This document shows, piece after piece, positions 18,648 to 26,476 of a DNA stretch of 64,000 nt. Below the pieces are notes generated by a model. That model was not told where the DNA came from, ran no database searches, and saw only the letters and a list, made by a program, of their open reading frames with translations. Position 1 is the stretch's first letter, and each line of letters opens with the position of its first letter. Origin of the DNA: an uncultured Bacteroides sp. (GTDB lineage Bacteria; Bacteroidota; Bacteroidia; Bacteroidales; Bacteroidaceae). The stretch lies in NCBI GenBank assembly GCA_900553185.1, contig USCT01000001.1, forward strand, positions 124,001-188,000, written 5' to 3'. A program made the translations under genes and the position numbers.

Positions 18648-18676
18648 AAAGCTGGCCTTTGTCGGAAAGCCAGCTT
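18648..18676 (-). terminator. Hairpin downstream of frr, possible terminator or attenuator
   Basis: AAAGCTGGC (18648-18656) pairs with GCCAGCTTT (18668-18676). It lies 20 bases after the frr stop on the minus strand. The T-tract is poor (TTTGTTGG), so termination may be partial, allowing read-through into rsgA. Confidence 0.45.
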
Positions 18677-18695
18677 TTGTCGGTAAATGGTAAGT

Positions 18696-19256
18696 TTATA
18701 CGGTCATGATTTCTTTATCCTTGGCAGCCAGCATTTCGTCTATCTGCTTGATGTATTTGTCATGAATCTTCTGCAATTTGGCTTCGCTGTTTTTCTGCTC
18801 GTCTTCGGGCATACCGTCCTTTACGGCCTTTTTCAGTGCGTCGATGGCGTCGCGGCGTGCGTTGCGGACACTCACTTTGGCGGTTTCACCTTCGCCTTTG
18901 CACTGCTTGGCCAGCTGCTTACGGCGTTCCTCGGTCAATGGAGGAATACCCAGGCGGATAATTTCGCCGTTGTTTTCAGGCATGATACCCAGCTCGGAGT
19001 CGATGATGGCCTTTTCGATTACGCGGAACATGTTCTTGTCCCACGGCTTGATGGCGATGCTGCGGGCGTCGGGAGTCGTTACTGCCGCTACATTATTGAT
19101 GGGAACCATGCTTCCATACGAGTTTACACGAATGCCGTCCAACAAGCGGACATCAGCTTTGCCGGCACGGATGTGAGCCAATGCGTCTTCCAGGTACATT
19201 GCCGCCATATCCATTTTCTCTTCAGCTTCGCTGATAATAGTTTTTGAGTCTGCCAT
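18696..19256 (-). CDS. frr: Ribosome recycling factor
   Basis: RRF splits the post-termination ribosome together with EF-G. The 186-residue protein shows the family pattern throughout: LAHIRAGKADVRLLDGIRVNSYGS, NNVAAVTTPDARSIAIKPWDKN, PPLTEERRKQLAKQ and the long helical C-terminal half (VSVRNARRDAIDALKKAVKDG). The length matches other bacteria. A promoter is visible 55 bases upstream, so it is not co-transcribed with pyrH, which is about 940 bases further upstream on the same strand. Confidence 0.98.
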   Translation of the reverse strand: MADSKTIISEAEEKMDMAAMYLEDALAHIRAGKADVRLLDGIRVNSYGSMVPINNVAAVTTPDARSIAIKPWDKNMFRVIEKAIIDSELGIMPENNGEIIRLGIPPLTEERRKQLAKQCKGEGETAKVSVRNARRDAIDALKKAVKDGMPEDEQKNSEAKLQKIHDKYIKQIDEMLAAKDKEIMTV

Positions 19257-19310
19257 ATATTCTTCAGATTTTTAAAAGTTATGCAATTATATCATAAGAT
19301 TTTAGGTGAA

Positions 19311-19342
19311 CAAAAGTAGGTTATTTTTTGCTCTTTTGCAAT
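19311..19342 (-). promoter_or_regulatory. Promoter of frr
   Basis: The minus strand reads ATTG (19342-19339), 20 bases, then TACTTTTG (19318-19311). This fits the Bacteroides -33/-7 pattern and gives a leader of about 50 bases. Confidence 0.6.
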
Positions 19343-19495
19343 ACTTCGACTTATTTAATCGTAGCATTCCTTTCTTTCCCGAAGGTAATCTTTCGGTAAC
19401 GGGGTGGTTTCTGAACCCTTGCCGCTTCGTGCCGGGAGTACCGGGCCGGTCGGAAATCTGTCCGCTATTTGTCGCGAAGTCCGGAAAAAAGCATG

Positions 19496-19503
19496 TATCT
19501 TTG
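19496..19503 (+). promoter_or_regulatory. Promoter -7 box of the histidine phosphatase gene
   Basis: TATCTTTG, 28 bases before the ATG. The nearest TTTG (19468-19471) is 24 bases upstream, a little farther than usual. It is divergent from the frr promoter across a gap of about 180 bases. Confidence 0.6.
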
Positions 19504-19531
19504 GCAAAGGAATGGATAAAAACAAGAAACG

Positions 19532-20062
19532 ATGATACAGATGTATTTGGCCCGTCACGGGCAGACGGAAGAGAATGTAAAGCGGATTTTCCAGGGACAG
19601 CTTCCCGGTAAACTCACCGAAGAGGGAAAGCGTCAGGCGGTGGCAATGGGAGAGGAACTGGCCGGAGTACTCCTTGACGCGGTAGTGAGTAGTGATTTGC
19701 AACGGGTGGTCGATACCGTACAACTGGCCGTAGGCTACCGGAATCTGCCGTGGGTAAAGACGCCTTTGCTTCGTGAGATAGACTGGGGATCGTGGACCGG
19801 ACGCTCTCTGGATTCGGTAGATCGGAAACACCTTCCGCCTGATGCTGAGACCAAGGAGATGTTATACGAACGTGCCGGACGTTTCCTGGAATACTTGCGT
19901 AAGAATTACGAAGGAAAAAAGGTGCTGGTAGTAGCCCACGGATTAGTCAACCGTTCCATCCAGGCGCAACTATTGGGTGTTCCCGCCGACCAATTGCACA
20001 CCTTGCCTCACATGAAAAATGCCGAGGTACGGTATTTTGAGATAATGAACAATGAAAAATGA
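19532..20062 (+). CDS. Histidine phosphatase family protein (phosphoglycerate-mutase-like)
   Basis: The protein has 176 residues with the catalytic LARHGQTEEN motif (His9), the acidic REIDWGSWTG block near 79-88 and the second histidine in VVAHGLVNR near 136. These define the branch-1 histidine phosphatase superfamily, which includes cofactor-dependent phosphoglycerate mutase and several metabolite phosphatases. The short length and the sequence around the second His suggest a phosphatase (CobC/PhoE-like) rather than a glycolytic mutase. The substrate cannot be assigned. It is monocistronic, with its own promoter and terminator. Confidence 0.88.
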   Translation: MIQMYLARHGQTEENVKRIFQGQLPGKLTEEGKRQAVAMGEELAGVLLDAVVSSDLQRVVDTVQLAVGYRNLPWVKTPLLREIDWGSWTGRSLDSVDRKHLPPDAETKEMLYERAGRFLEYLRKNYEGKKVLVVAHGLVNRSIQAQLLGVPADQLHTLPHMKNAEVRYFEIMNNEK

Positions 20063-20115
20063 TGAATGAAGGATGAAGTTTGTCAACTGACTTAAAAACT
20101 CAAAATGATGTATAA

Positions 20116-20135
20116 GGGCGGGTCGACTCCCGCCC
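20116..20135. repeat. GC-rich palindrome GGGCGGG/CCCGCCC
   Basis: A perfect 7-bp stem around TCGACT, between the phosphatase stop and its terminator. Neither side has a T-tract. It resembles an extragenic palindrome; I do not see a second close copy in this window. Confidence 0.45.
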
Positions 20136-20147
20136 CTGTATTGAAAT

Positions 20148-20171
20148 CCGGGTTTCTGGTTCCCGGTTTTT
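20148..20171 (+). terminator. Terminator of the histidine phosphatase gene
   Basis: CCGGG (20148-20152) pairs with CCCGG (20162-20166), followed by five T residues. Confidence 0.6.
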
Positions 20172-20197
20172 GATAAACAACTCAAAAACTTGCAAAC

Positions 20198-20908
20198 TTA
20201 ATTATGTACCAGCGTTCCGATGTTTTCGCCGGACATTACTTTTTTCAGGTTGCCTACCGTATCCATATCGAACACGATGATGGGCAGGTTGTTTTCCTTG
20301 CACATGCAGGTAGCCGTCAGGTCCATCACCTTCAGGCCGCGGGCCAGTACTTCGTCGTAGGTGATGTCGTCGAACTTCGTAGCTGTCGGGTCTTTTTCCG
20401 GATCGGCGGTATAGATACCGTCTACGCGTGTACCTTTCAGCATTACGTCGGCTTCTATCTCAATGCCTCTCAAGGAAGAACCCGTATCGGTGGTGAAGAA
20501 CGGATTACCGGTTCCGGCCGACATGATGACCACTTCATCGTTTTCCATGGCTTCGATGGCTTTCCATTTCGTGTAGAATTCGCCGATGGGTTCCATGCGG
20601 ATGGCCGTCAGGACACGGGCCTTCACACCGGCCGCTACCAGGGCCGAACTCAATCCTAGGCTGTTGATAACCGTAGCCAGCATGCCCATCTGGTCGCCTT
20701 TAACACGGTCGAATCCCTTTCCGGCTCCGCTCAGGCCCCGGAAGATGTTTCCTCCGCCGATGACGATACCTATCTGTACCCCCATGTCGTGAATTTCCTT
20801 GATCTGTTGGGCATATTCTCCCAGACGTTTTTCATCGATACCATATTTTTTTTCGCCCATCAGGCTTTCGCCGCTGAGCTTTAATAGAATACGTTTGAAT
20901 CTTGCCAT
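20198..20908 (-). CDS. pyrH: UMP kinase
   Basis: PyrH phosphorylates UMP to UDP in pyrimidine nucleotide synthesis. The 236-residue protein is a typical amino-acid-kinase fold: FKRILLKLSGESLMG at the N-terminus, IGIVIGGGNIFRG, RMEPIGEFYTKWKAIEAMEND, MSAGTGNPFFTTDTGSSLRGIE and the C-terminal FDMDTVGNLKKVMSGENIGTLV. A separate gene for this hexameric bacterial enzyme is expected. It has a clear promoter just upstream. Confidence 0.98.
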   Translation of the reverse strand: MARFKRILLKLSGESLMGEKKYGIDEKRLGEYAQQIKEIHDMGVQIGIVIGGGNIFRGLSGAGKGFDRVKGDQMGMLATVINSLGLSSALVAAGVKARVLTAIRMEPIGEFYTKWKAIEAMENDEVVIMSAGTGNPFFTTDTGSSLRGIEIEADVMLKGTRVDGIYTADPEKDPTATKFDDITYDEVLARGLKVMDLTATCMCKENNLPIIVFDMDTVGNLKKVMSGENIGTLVHN

Positions 20909-20943
20909 AATCCTTAATATTTTAGAGTGTTCTTATTGTTACG

Positions 20944-20974
20944 CAAAGTTAAAAAGAAAAGCCAGACAGTCAAC
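20944..20974 (-). promoter_or_regulatory. Promoter of pyrH
   Basis: The minus strand reads GTTG (20974-20971), 19 bases, then TAACTTTG (20951-20944), followed by C. The distance to the ATG is 35 bases. Confidence 0.65.
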
Positions 20975-20993
20975 GGAAAAAGCAAGTTTTTTC

Positions 20994-22301
20994 TTACAGG
21001 CTTTTCCCGGTCAGGATGGACCGTCCCCATACGGCCTGCATGATTCCGCGGAGAGCCAGGTACGCGATGAAGGCTATCCAGAGCGCGTGGTTTCCCCACA
21101 AATGCTGAAGGCTGAAGTAGAGGAGGAAAAAGCTGCCGGCTGCTATGACCATGGAACGGAGCATGAGCCCGGTTGCGGTGGCGCCGATGCAGATTCCGTC
21201 CAGCAGAAACGCGGAGAATCCGGCCAGCGGAATGGCGAGTACCCAGTAGAAGTATTCGCCCGACTTGTCAATCACGGCGGAGTCGTTCGTCAGCAGGCCG
21301 AGAAAGTCTCTTCCGCCGGTAGCGTAGAGCAGGGTGAATGCGGCCGAAAGCATGATTCCCCAGCCGAAGAGGTGCTTGACCGTTTGCCGTAGTTCGGCCG
21401 TATTTCTGGCGCCGATGTTTTTCCCGGTCAGGGCTTCGCCCGCATACGCGAATCCATCCATGATGTAAGAGAACAGGGTAAAGAGCTGCATCAGCAGGGT
21501 GTTGACGGCCAGTACGATGTCGCCGTAGGCGGCTCCTCTCGACGTGAAGAATACCGTTACGGCTACCAGGCAGAGCGTGCGCAGGAAGATGTCGCGGTTC
21601 ACCTGAAAAAAGCGGCGCATGGCTTCCCGGTCCAGCAGGTTCCCGAACCGGATGTACTTGTGCAGCTTCCTGTAACGCATCAGGTAGAGGAAGATGGCCA
21701 TCAGCAGGCCGGCGTATTGGGCTATCAGTGTGCCGAGCGCTACACCTTCTACCTTCATTTTCAGCACGAAGACGAAAAACAGGCTGCCCAGGATATTGAC
21801 GATGTTCTGGGTAATGGCGATAAACATCGGAAAGCGGGAATTCTGCATACCGATAAACCACCCGATAAAGCCGTAAAGGCCCAGTGTGGCAGGCGCTCCC
21901 CAGATGCAGATGTGGAAGTAAAGTGTGGCCAGCTCCTTGATTTCCGTACTGGCGTCGATGCAGGTAAAGGCAATGAGCCGGATGGGGTATTGCAGGACGA
22001 TGAGCCCGATGGCAAGCGCGCAGCTGATGGTGAGTGAGCGCATCAGCGTATCGGTCATTTCCTGCAGGTCGTGTCGGCCGTAGGCTTGTGCCGTCAGGCC
22101 GCCCGTTCCCATGCGCAAGAACCCGAATATCCAGTAAATCATATTGAAGAGCATGCCTCCGATGGCAATGGCACCGATGTATGAGGCCGATCCCAGATGT
22201 CCTACAATGCTTACATCTACCAGTCCGAGCAGGGGAACGGTAATGTTTGAAACGATACTGGGGAGGGCAATGTGTAAAATGCTCCGGTTGGTGGAATTCA
22301 T
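20994..22301 (-). CDS. MATE-family efflux transporter (DinF-like)
   Basis: This 435-residue inner-membrane protein has 12 hydrophobic segments arranged as two six-helix halves. Characteristic pieces are ALPSIVSNITVPLLGLVDVSIVGHLGS in helix 1-2 and YIMDGFAYAGEALTGKNIGARN in the second half, the latter typical of the DinF subgroup. MATE pumps export drugs or metabolites using a Na+ or H+ gradient. Its ATG lies two bases after the stop of the biotin ligase gene, so the two are co-transcribed, although no functional link is evident. Confidence 0.92.
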   Translation of the reverse strand: MNSTNRSILHIALPSIVSNITVPLLGLVDVSIVGHLGSASYIGAIAIGGMLFNMIYWIFGFLRMGTGGLTAQAYGRHDLQEMTDTLMRSLTISCALAIGLIVLQYPIRLIAFTCIDASTEIKELATLYFHICIWGAPATLGLYGFIGWFIGMQNSRFPMFIAITQNIVNILGSLFFVFVLKMKVEGVALGTLIAQYAGLLMAIFLYLMRYRKLHKYIRFGNLLDREAMRRFFQVNRDIFLRTLCLVAVTVFFTSRGAAYGDIVLAVNTLLMQLFTLFSYIMDGFAYAGEALTGKNIGARNTAELRQTVKHLFGWGIMLSAAFTLLYATGGRDFLGLLTNDSAVIDKSGEYFYWVLAIPLAGFSAFLLDGICIGATATGLMLRSMVIAAGSFFLLYFSLQHLWGNHALWIAFIAYLALRGIMQAVWGRSILTGKSL

Positions 22302-22303
22302 TG

Positions 22304-23041
22304 TCAGAGTATGTAACTTACTTCTTTAAACATGTAGGATCTCAGGTGTTTGTTCTCGTCTTCCAGAATGAGCTTTCCGGTAGGCTCTATGTCTACGATA
22401 CGGGCCTGGAACACGCTTGTCGCGTCCTGGTAAGGGTAAAGGCCGTCGCGCCGGTAGAGAACTTCCTTGTATCTGTCGGCGATGGGCTGCGTGCGGCCGG
22501 ATTTCAGCATTTCATAGTAGAAGGCCGATCTTTCCAGCAGTTGTTCCAGTATGACGGACTGCTCGTAGCGCTTTCCGGTTATCTGGAAGAGGGAAACCGG
22601 ATTGGGAATGCATTCGGAAAAGTGCTCCTGATTCAGGTTGACGCCGGTACCCGAGATGGAACGGCTTATGCACGTACCGGTCAGGTCGTTTTCTATGAGG
22701 GTGCCGCACAGCTTCCGGTCTTTCCAGTAGATGTCGTTCGGCCATTTGATGGTAATGTCGGGCGTGTAAGCCGACAAGACCTCCTGTAGGGCCAGCGCGC
22801 TTACCTGCGACAACAGAAACTGGCGGTGCGCTTCGAGAAAAGTCGGAAAGACCACGAAGCTGAATAGCAGGTTGGCTCCGGCTTCCGATTCCCACGTGTT
22901 TCCCCGTTGGCCTCGTCCGGCGCTTTGGAAGGTGGTGTATACACTGGTCATGTCTGAAACCGGTTGCCGGTTACACAGGTCGGCCAGGTAGTTGTTGGTC
23001 GATGTGGTTTCGGATAAAAAAACGGGTTCTGGATAGTTCAT
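22304..23041 (-). CDS. birA: Biotin-[acetyl-CoA-carboxylase] ligase
   Basis: This enzyme activates biotin as biotinyl-AMP and attaches it to carboxyl-carrier proteins. The 245-residue protein has the biotin loop SAGRGQRGNTWES (41-53), the KWPNDIYW motif near 99-106 and a small C-terminal SH3-like domain. The N-terminal DNA-binding domain of E. coli BirA is missing, so this is a group I ligase that should not repress biotin genes. It lies downstream of yraN (60-base gap) and directly before the MATE gene. Confidence 0.93.
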   Translation of the reverse strand: MNYPEPVFLSETTSTNNYLADLCNRQPVSDMTSVYTTFQSAGRGQRGNTWESEAGANLLFSFVVFPTFLEAHRQFLLSQVSALALQEVLSAYTPDITIKWPNDIYWKDRKLCGTLIENDLTGTCISRSISGTGVNLNQEHFSECIPNPVSLFQITGKRYEQSVILEQLLERSAFYYEMLKSGRTQPIADRYKEVLYRRDGLYPYQDATSVFQARIVDIEPTGKLILEDENKHLRSYMFKEVSYIL

Positions 23042-23101
23042 GTCTTTTGGGGTTATAAATATGGGTTTTGTGTTTCCGGGGTTCTTTCCTTTGTCTCCGT
23101 G

Positions 23102-23467
23102 TTACCAGAGTGGAGGAAGAAAGGCGTTCCGGATATGTTCCAGGTGGAAGGGAGGAACGGTCCCCGTCAGCGTAATGATGTCAAAACGGACAGGCAGGTC
23201 GATGGCGAATTTCTTTAGGTAGGCATCGGTCGAAGCGACAATCCGGCGGATCTTTTTCCCGTCGACGGCTTCTTCGGGAAGTCCATGCCGCAGGTCTTTC
23301 CGGGTCTTCACTTCTATTACGACCAGCTCGCCGCCCTTTTCGGCCACGATGTCCAGCTCTTTTTTCCCGAATCGCCAGTTCTGATGCCTGATTAAGTAAC
23401 CCTCAGCCTTCAGGTAAGTGACGGCTTCCGATTCTCCGATTTTTCCTAATTCGTTGTGTTCGGCCAT
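23102..23467 (-). CDS. YraN/UPF0102 family nuclease-like protein
   Basis: A protein of about 121 residues from MAEHNELGKIGE; an in-frame ATG at 23488 would add seven residues not seen in the family and lies in the promoter. Motifs are GESEAVTYLKAEGY, NWRFGKKELDIVAEK and VVIEVKTRKDLRHG. The Glu-Asp-Glu-x-Lys set (ELDIV...EVKT) resembles the restriction-endonuclease-like fold, with homology to Holliday-junction resolvases. The function of the family is not established. Confidence 0.88.
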   Translation of the reverse strand: MAEHNELGKIGESEAVTYLKAEGYLIRHQNWRFGKKELDIVAEKGGELVVIEVKTRKDLRHGLPEEAVDGKKIRRIVASTDAYLKKFAIDLPVRFDIITLTGTVPPFHLEHIRNAFLPPLW

Positions 23468-23485
23468 TTCTTTCTGTTCTTTTCG

Positions 23486-23536
23486 CAAAAATAGCCAATT
23501 TTATGCTGTGAATTTGAATGAAGTAACGTAAATTTG
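23486..23536. promoter_or_regulatory. Divergent promoters between yraN and the tadA operon
   Basis: On the minus strand TATTTTTG (23493-23486) faces yraN. On the plus strand TAAATTTG (23529-23536) faces the small ORF at 23544. Neither has a well-placed perfect -33. The plus-strand box ends only seven bases before the ATG at 23544. Confidence 0.5.
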
Positions 23537-23543
23537 CATTTAT

Positions 23544-23777
23544 ATGGTAAATAGAGGGAAAAAACGTAAAAAAGTACCTTCCTCAACTCCACCTCGTAGA
23601 AAACGGATGGTTTGTTTGCTGAGCGAAGACGAAGTACAGATTGTGAATCGTTATCTGGAGACTTATCAGATAACGAACAAGGCACGCTGGCTTCGCGAGA
23701 CGATACTGGCCTTTATTCATGAGAACATGGAGGAAGATTATCCTACCCTGTTCAAGGAACACGATATGCGCAGGTAA
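23544..23777 (+). CDS. Small basic protein, possible ribbon-helix-helix type, upstream of tadA
   Basis: This 77-residue ORF has a lysine/arginine-rich N-terminal tail (about 1-21), then a strand-like segment KRMVCLLSEDEVQIVNRYLE and helices to the end. The strand-helix-helix look, with a TNKARWLRETIL helix, resembles ribbon-helix-helix DNA-binding proteins, but this is a shape argument only. It ends two bases before tadA and so is co-transcribed. The first ATG would be almost leaderless given the -7 box at 23529; Met22 (23607) is an alternative start. I do not recognise a named family. Confidence 0.7.
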   Translation: MVNRGKKRKKVPSSTPPRRKRMVCLLSEDEVQIVNRYLETYQITNKARWLRETILAFIHENMEEDYPTLFKEHDMRR

Positions 23778-23779
23778 GT

Positions 23780-24214
23780 ATGGCAGACGACCAGTTTTAT
23801 ATGCAGCAGGCATTGCAGGAAGCGCGGAAAGCGGCCGAGGCGGGTGAGGTGCCCGTGGGTGCCGTGGTAGTTTGTCGTGACCGTATCCTTGCACGGGCCC
23901 ATAATCTGACGGAGACGCTGAACGATGTGACGGCGCATGCCGAGATGCAGGCCATAACGGCCGCCGCCAATGCGTTGGGCGGAAAATATCTTACGGATTG
24001 CACCCTGTATGTCACGGTAGAACCCTGTGTGATGTGCGCGGGAGCTATCGCATGGGCTCAGATGGGGAAGCTGGTATACGGTGCCGCAGACGAGAAAAGG
24101 GGATACCATCGGTATGCTCCCCAGGCTTTGCATCCCAAGACGGAGGTGATTACGGGAGTGAAGGCGGAAGAATGCGCGCGGCTCATGAAAGATTTCTTCA
24201 GAAAAAAACGGTGA
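23780..24214 (+). CDS. tadA: tRNA adenosine(34) deaminase / nucleoside deaminase
   Basis: TadA converts A34 of tRNA-Arg(ACG) to inosine. The 144-residue cytidine-deaminase-fold protein has the zinc/catalytic motif HAEMQAI (His53, Glu55) and PCVMCAGA (Cys83, Cys86), with VPVGAVVV near the N-terminus. The length and the LVYGAADEKRGY segment fit the TadA/guanine-deaminase group; as the only such gene here, the tRNA enzyme is the more likely assignment. It follows the small ORF by two bases. The gap 24215-24476 shows no gene. Confidence 0.87.
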   Translation: MADDQFYMQQALQEARKAAEAGEVPVGAVVVCRDRILARAHNLTETLNDVTAHAEMQAITAAANALGGKYLTDCTLYVTVEPCVMCAGAIAWAQMGKLVYGAADEKRGYHRYAPQALHPKTEVITGVKAEECARLMKDFFRKKR

Positions 24215-24476
24215 GATACCACCGGGAGGCAGAAAAATCTGGCATTCGTGTGGGGGCCTGCGTTTGAAATGTAATTTTCAACCTGAGAAGAAAATATTTG
24301 AATCTGTCCGCAGGAATTTTATCATGCAAGTGTCATGACTGATTGGGGGATGAACAAAAATCAGGTATCGTGAAGGTGTAAGTAGCTGTTCATAAGACAC
24401 GCTTTTTCAGGCGTGCTCATCATGCGGGAAAATTCGGACCGGGTTGTCTTTTCCTGATTTCCGACAGATACAAGAA

Positions 24477-24767
24477 TTAGTCCTTAATTTCTTCAAAATC
24501 AATGTATTCTCCTTCATCGTCACCGAAGATTTTCTTCCGGTTACCTTTGCCCGACTTGCGTCGGTAGTTTCCTGACGAAGTTGTTTCCGTGTATTCGGAA
24601 TCGGAACCGGTATGGTTCTGCGGGTTCTCGTAAGAGGAGGTCCGGTGGGTACCCGTCATGCGTTTTCCCGCTTTTTTTATGGTACTGATTATTTTCACCA
24701 GCACAGACAGGCCGATGATGAGTATGATAAAGACGAAAAATAGAATGAAGCTTAGAAATCCAAACAT
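24477..24767 (-). CDS. DUF4834-type small membrane protein
   Basis: The 96-residue protein has one long N-terminal hydrophobic helix (MFGFLSFILFFVFIILIIGL to about residue 30) and a polar, glycine/serine/arginine-rich tail ending in DDEGEYIDFEEIKD. The layout matches the Bacteroidetes DUF4834 family, which has no known function. It follows pssA after 61 bases on the same strand and is probably part of the psd-pssA transcript. Confidence 0.75.
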   Translation of the reverse strand: MFGFLSFILFFVFIILIIGLSVLVKIISTIKKAGKRMTGTHRTSSYENPQNHTGSDSEYTETTSSGNYRRKSGKGNRKKIFGDDEGEYIDFEEIKD

Positions 24768-24828
24768 AGTTATTGTTTTTAATTACTCATAAACAACAAC
24801 CGTGCCACTTGAAAAGGAGAGTGACGGT

Positions 24829-25536
24829 TTATGATTTTTTACGAGTTAAGACTGACAGGAGGATATACCACAGGATGACTGCCGCAAAACCGCTGAGCTG
24901 AAAGATGATCAGTAACGGAATGCTGACAATCAGGAAAATATAGCTGATTTTGTTGTGGCTCCACGATAAATCCTTAAACTTTAACGAAAACATGGGGAGT
25001 TCGGCTACCAGCAACAATGACATGACGATGACCAGTACGAAAAGGTAGATGGCATTGAATCCTTCGGATACCAGCCAGTCGTGTTTGCCGACCACCAGCG
25101 ATCCCCAGAACAAGGCGTTGGCCGGAGTAGGCATTCCGATGAACGAAGTACTCTGCCGCTCGTCGAGATTGAACTTTGCCAGCCGGAGAGCCGAGAATAC
25201 CGCTATCAGAAAGGCGCTGTATGGCAGGATGTGCGACAGGGGCAGAAGCCATGACGGATAGTACACTTCCTTGAAGAGGGAGAAGGCGATGGCCGCCGGA
25301 GCCAGGCCGAAGGTAATGTCGTCGGCCAGTGAGTCGAGTTCCTTGCCGATGGGCGATGATACGTGAAGCAGACGGGCCGTCATGCCGTCAAAGAAATCGA
25401 AGACGGCGCCCAGCACGATGAACAGAAGCGCGTAGGTATAGTTGCTCTGAAAAGCCATGTAACTGGCTATGCATCCACAGAATAGGTTGCAACTGGTAAT
25501 GCTGTTCGGCAGGTTCTTCACGATTGCGTTTGCCAT
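24829..25536 (-). CDS. pssA: CDP-diacylglycerol-serine O-phosphatidyltransferase
   Basis: This integral membrane enzyme makes phosphatidylserine from CDP-diacylglycerol and L-serine. The 235-residue protein carries the CDP-alcohol phosphatidyltransferase signature: FDFFDGMTARLL, then GKELDSLADDITFG (acidic residues at the DG-AR-G-D-D positions). Multiple hydrophobic helices follow. It lies seven bases after psd, so the two steps to phosphatidylethanolamine are encoded together. Confidence 0.95.
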   Translation of the reverse strand: MANAIVKNLPNSITSCNLFCGCIASYMAFQSNYTYALLFIVLGAVFDFFDGMTARLLHVSSPIGKELDSLADDITFGLAPAAIAFSLFKEVYYPSWLLPLSHILPYSAFLIAVFSALRLAKFNLDERQSTSFIGMPTPANALFWGSLVVGKHDWLVSEGFNAIYLFVLVIVMSLLLVAELPMFSLKFKDLSWSHNKISYIFLIVSIPLLIIFQLSGFAAVILWYILLSVLTRKKS

Positions 25537-25543
25537 TTCCCTT

Positions 25544-26239
25544 TTATTTTAGTTTTGCGATGACTGTTTCATTTCCCGTGGTTTTCTGTCCCATGGTGAC
25601 ACATACTTCTGTACCTAATGGCAGATAGACATCTACGCGCGAACCGAATTTGATGAATCCCATGTGTTCGTCAATGTAGCAGTCTTCTCCTTTTTCGGCA
25701 TAGGTAACGATGCGGCGGGCTACGGCGCCGGCTATCTGCCGGGCCATGACGGTCTGTCCGTCGGGTGTTTCGATCACTACCATGGAGCGTTCGTTTTCGG
25801 TACTTGCCTTGGGAAGCCAGGCTTTCATGAAACGTCCGTTGTGATGGTCTACATGCTTGATGACTCCGTCTACGGGGTACCAGTTGGCGTGTACGTTGGT
25901 AATGTCCATGAAAATGGAAATCATCAGGCGCCGGTCATGGAAATATTCGTATTCATCAACTTCTTCGATGACTACTACCTTGCCGTCGGCCGGGGCTACA
26001 ACGATTTTCTCGGTATCTCCCTTGAACAGGCGGATGGGGCACTGGAAGAAATTCACCATGAGTGCATAGAGCACAATACTGGCTACAGCTATAATATAAA
26101 AAGGTATTTTACATGAAATTCCCCAATATAATGCCGCATTGATGACCAGCAGTAAAATGGCGCTGGAAATCAATATATGTGTACCTTCATGGTGTATGCG
26201 AATTTTTTTTAGTTTCTTTATACGGTTCAAATTGGCCAT
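25544..26239 (-). CDS. psd: Phosphatidylserine decarboxylase (proenzyme)
   Basis: Psd makes phosphatidylethanolamine from phosphatidylserine. The 231-residue protein has two N-terminal membrane segments (about 20-65) and the soluble core with VVAPADGKVVVIEEV and HANWYPVDGVIKHVDHHNGRF. The self-cleavage site is near the C-terminus, MGFIKFGSRVDVYLP: cleavage before Ser gives the pyruvoyl group. The short length and this motif fit the archaeal-type (PSD-A) group common in Bacteroidetes. It is the first gene of psd-pssA-DUF4834. Confidence 0.95.
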   Translation of the reverse strand: MANLNRIKKLKKIRIHHEGTHILISSAILLLVINAALYWGISCKIPFYIIAVASIVLYALMVNFFQCPIRLFKGDTEKIVVAPADGKVVVIEEVDEYEYFHDRRLMISIFMDITNVHANWYPVDGVIKHVDHHNGRFMKAWLPKASTENERSMVVIETPDGQTVMARQIAGAVARRIVTYAEKGEDCYIDEHMGFIKFGSRVDVYLPLGTEVCVTMGQKTTGNETVIAKLK

Positions 26240-26260
26240 GACACAGTTTCATTTATCGTG

Positions 26261-26292
26261 CAAAAATACATTTAATTTGAAAACTCTGCAAA
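26261..26292 (-). promoter_or_regulatory. Promoter of the psd-pssA operon
   Basis: The minus strand reads TTTG (26292-26289), 20 bases, then TATTTTTG (26268-26261): both boxes fit the Bacteroides consensus. The leader is about 18 bases. Confidence 0.75.
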
Positions 26293-26405
26293 AAAATGAT
26301 TGGAAAATGAACGGATAAGGGGAGATATGAAAAAAACTTTTCGAAAGAGTGGGGAGTCGGTTACAAAAATGTATCATATTGGCAAATAACTTTCCGGCTT
26401 CGGGG

Positions 26406-26436
26406 TTTGTTACTTCCGTAAAAGAAGGTATCTTTG
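26406..26436 (+). promoter_or_regulatory. Promoter of dnaE
   Basis: TTTG (26406-26409), 19 bases, TATCTTTG (26429-26436): a perfect Bacteroides-type promoter 41 bases before the dnaE ATG. Confidence 0.8.
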
Positions 26437-26476
26437 ATTCGTTTTTATCCGATTATTTAAAGGCAATAGTGAATTT

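Noticed and set aside
24399..24417. Small CACGC/GCGTG hairpin downstream of tadA
   Set aside because: A five-bp stem without a T-tract; too weak to call a terminator.
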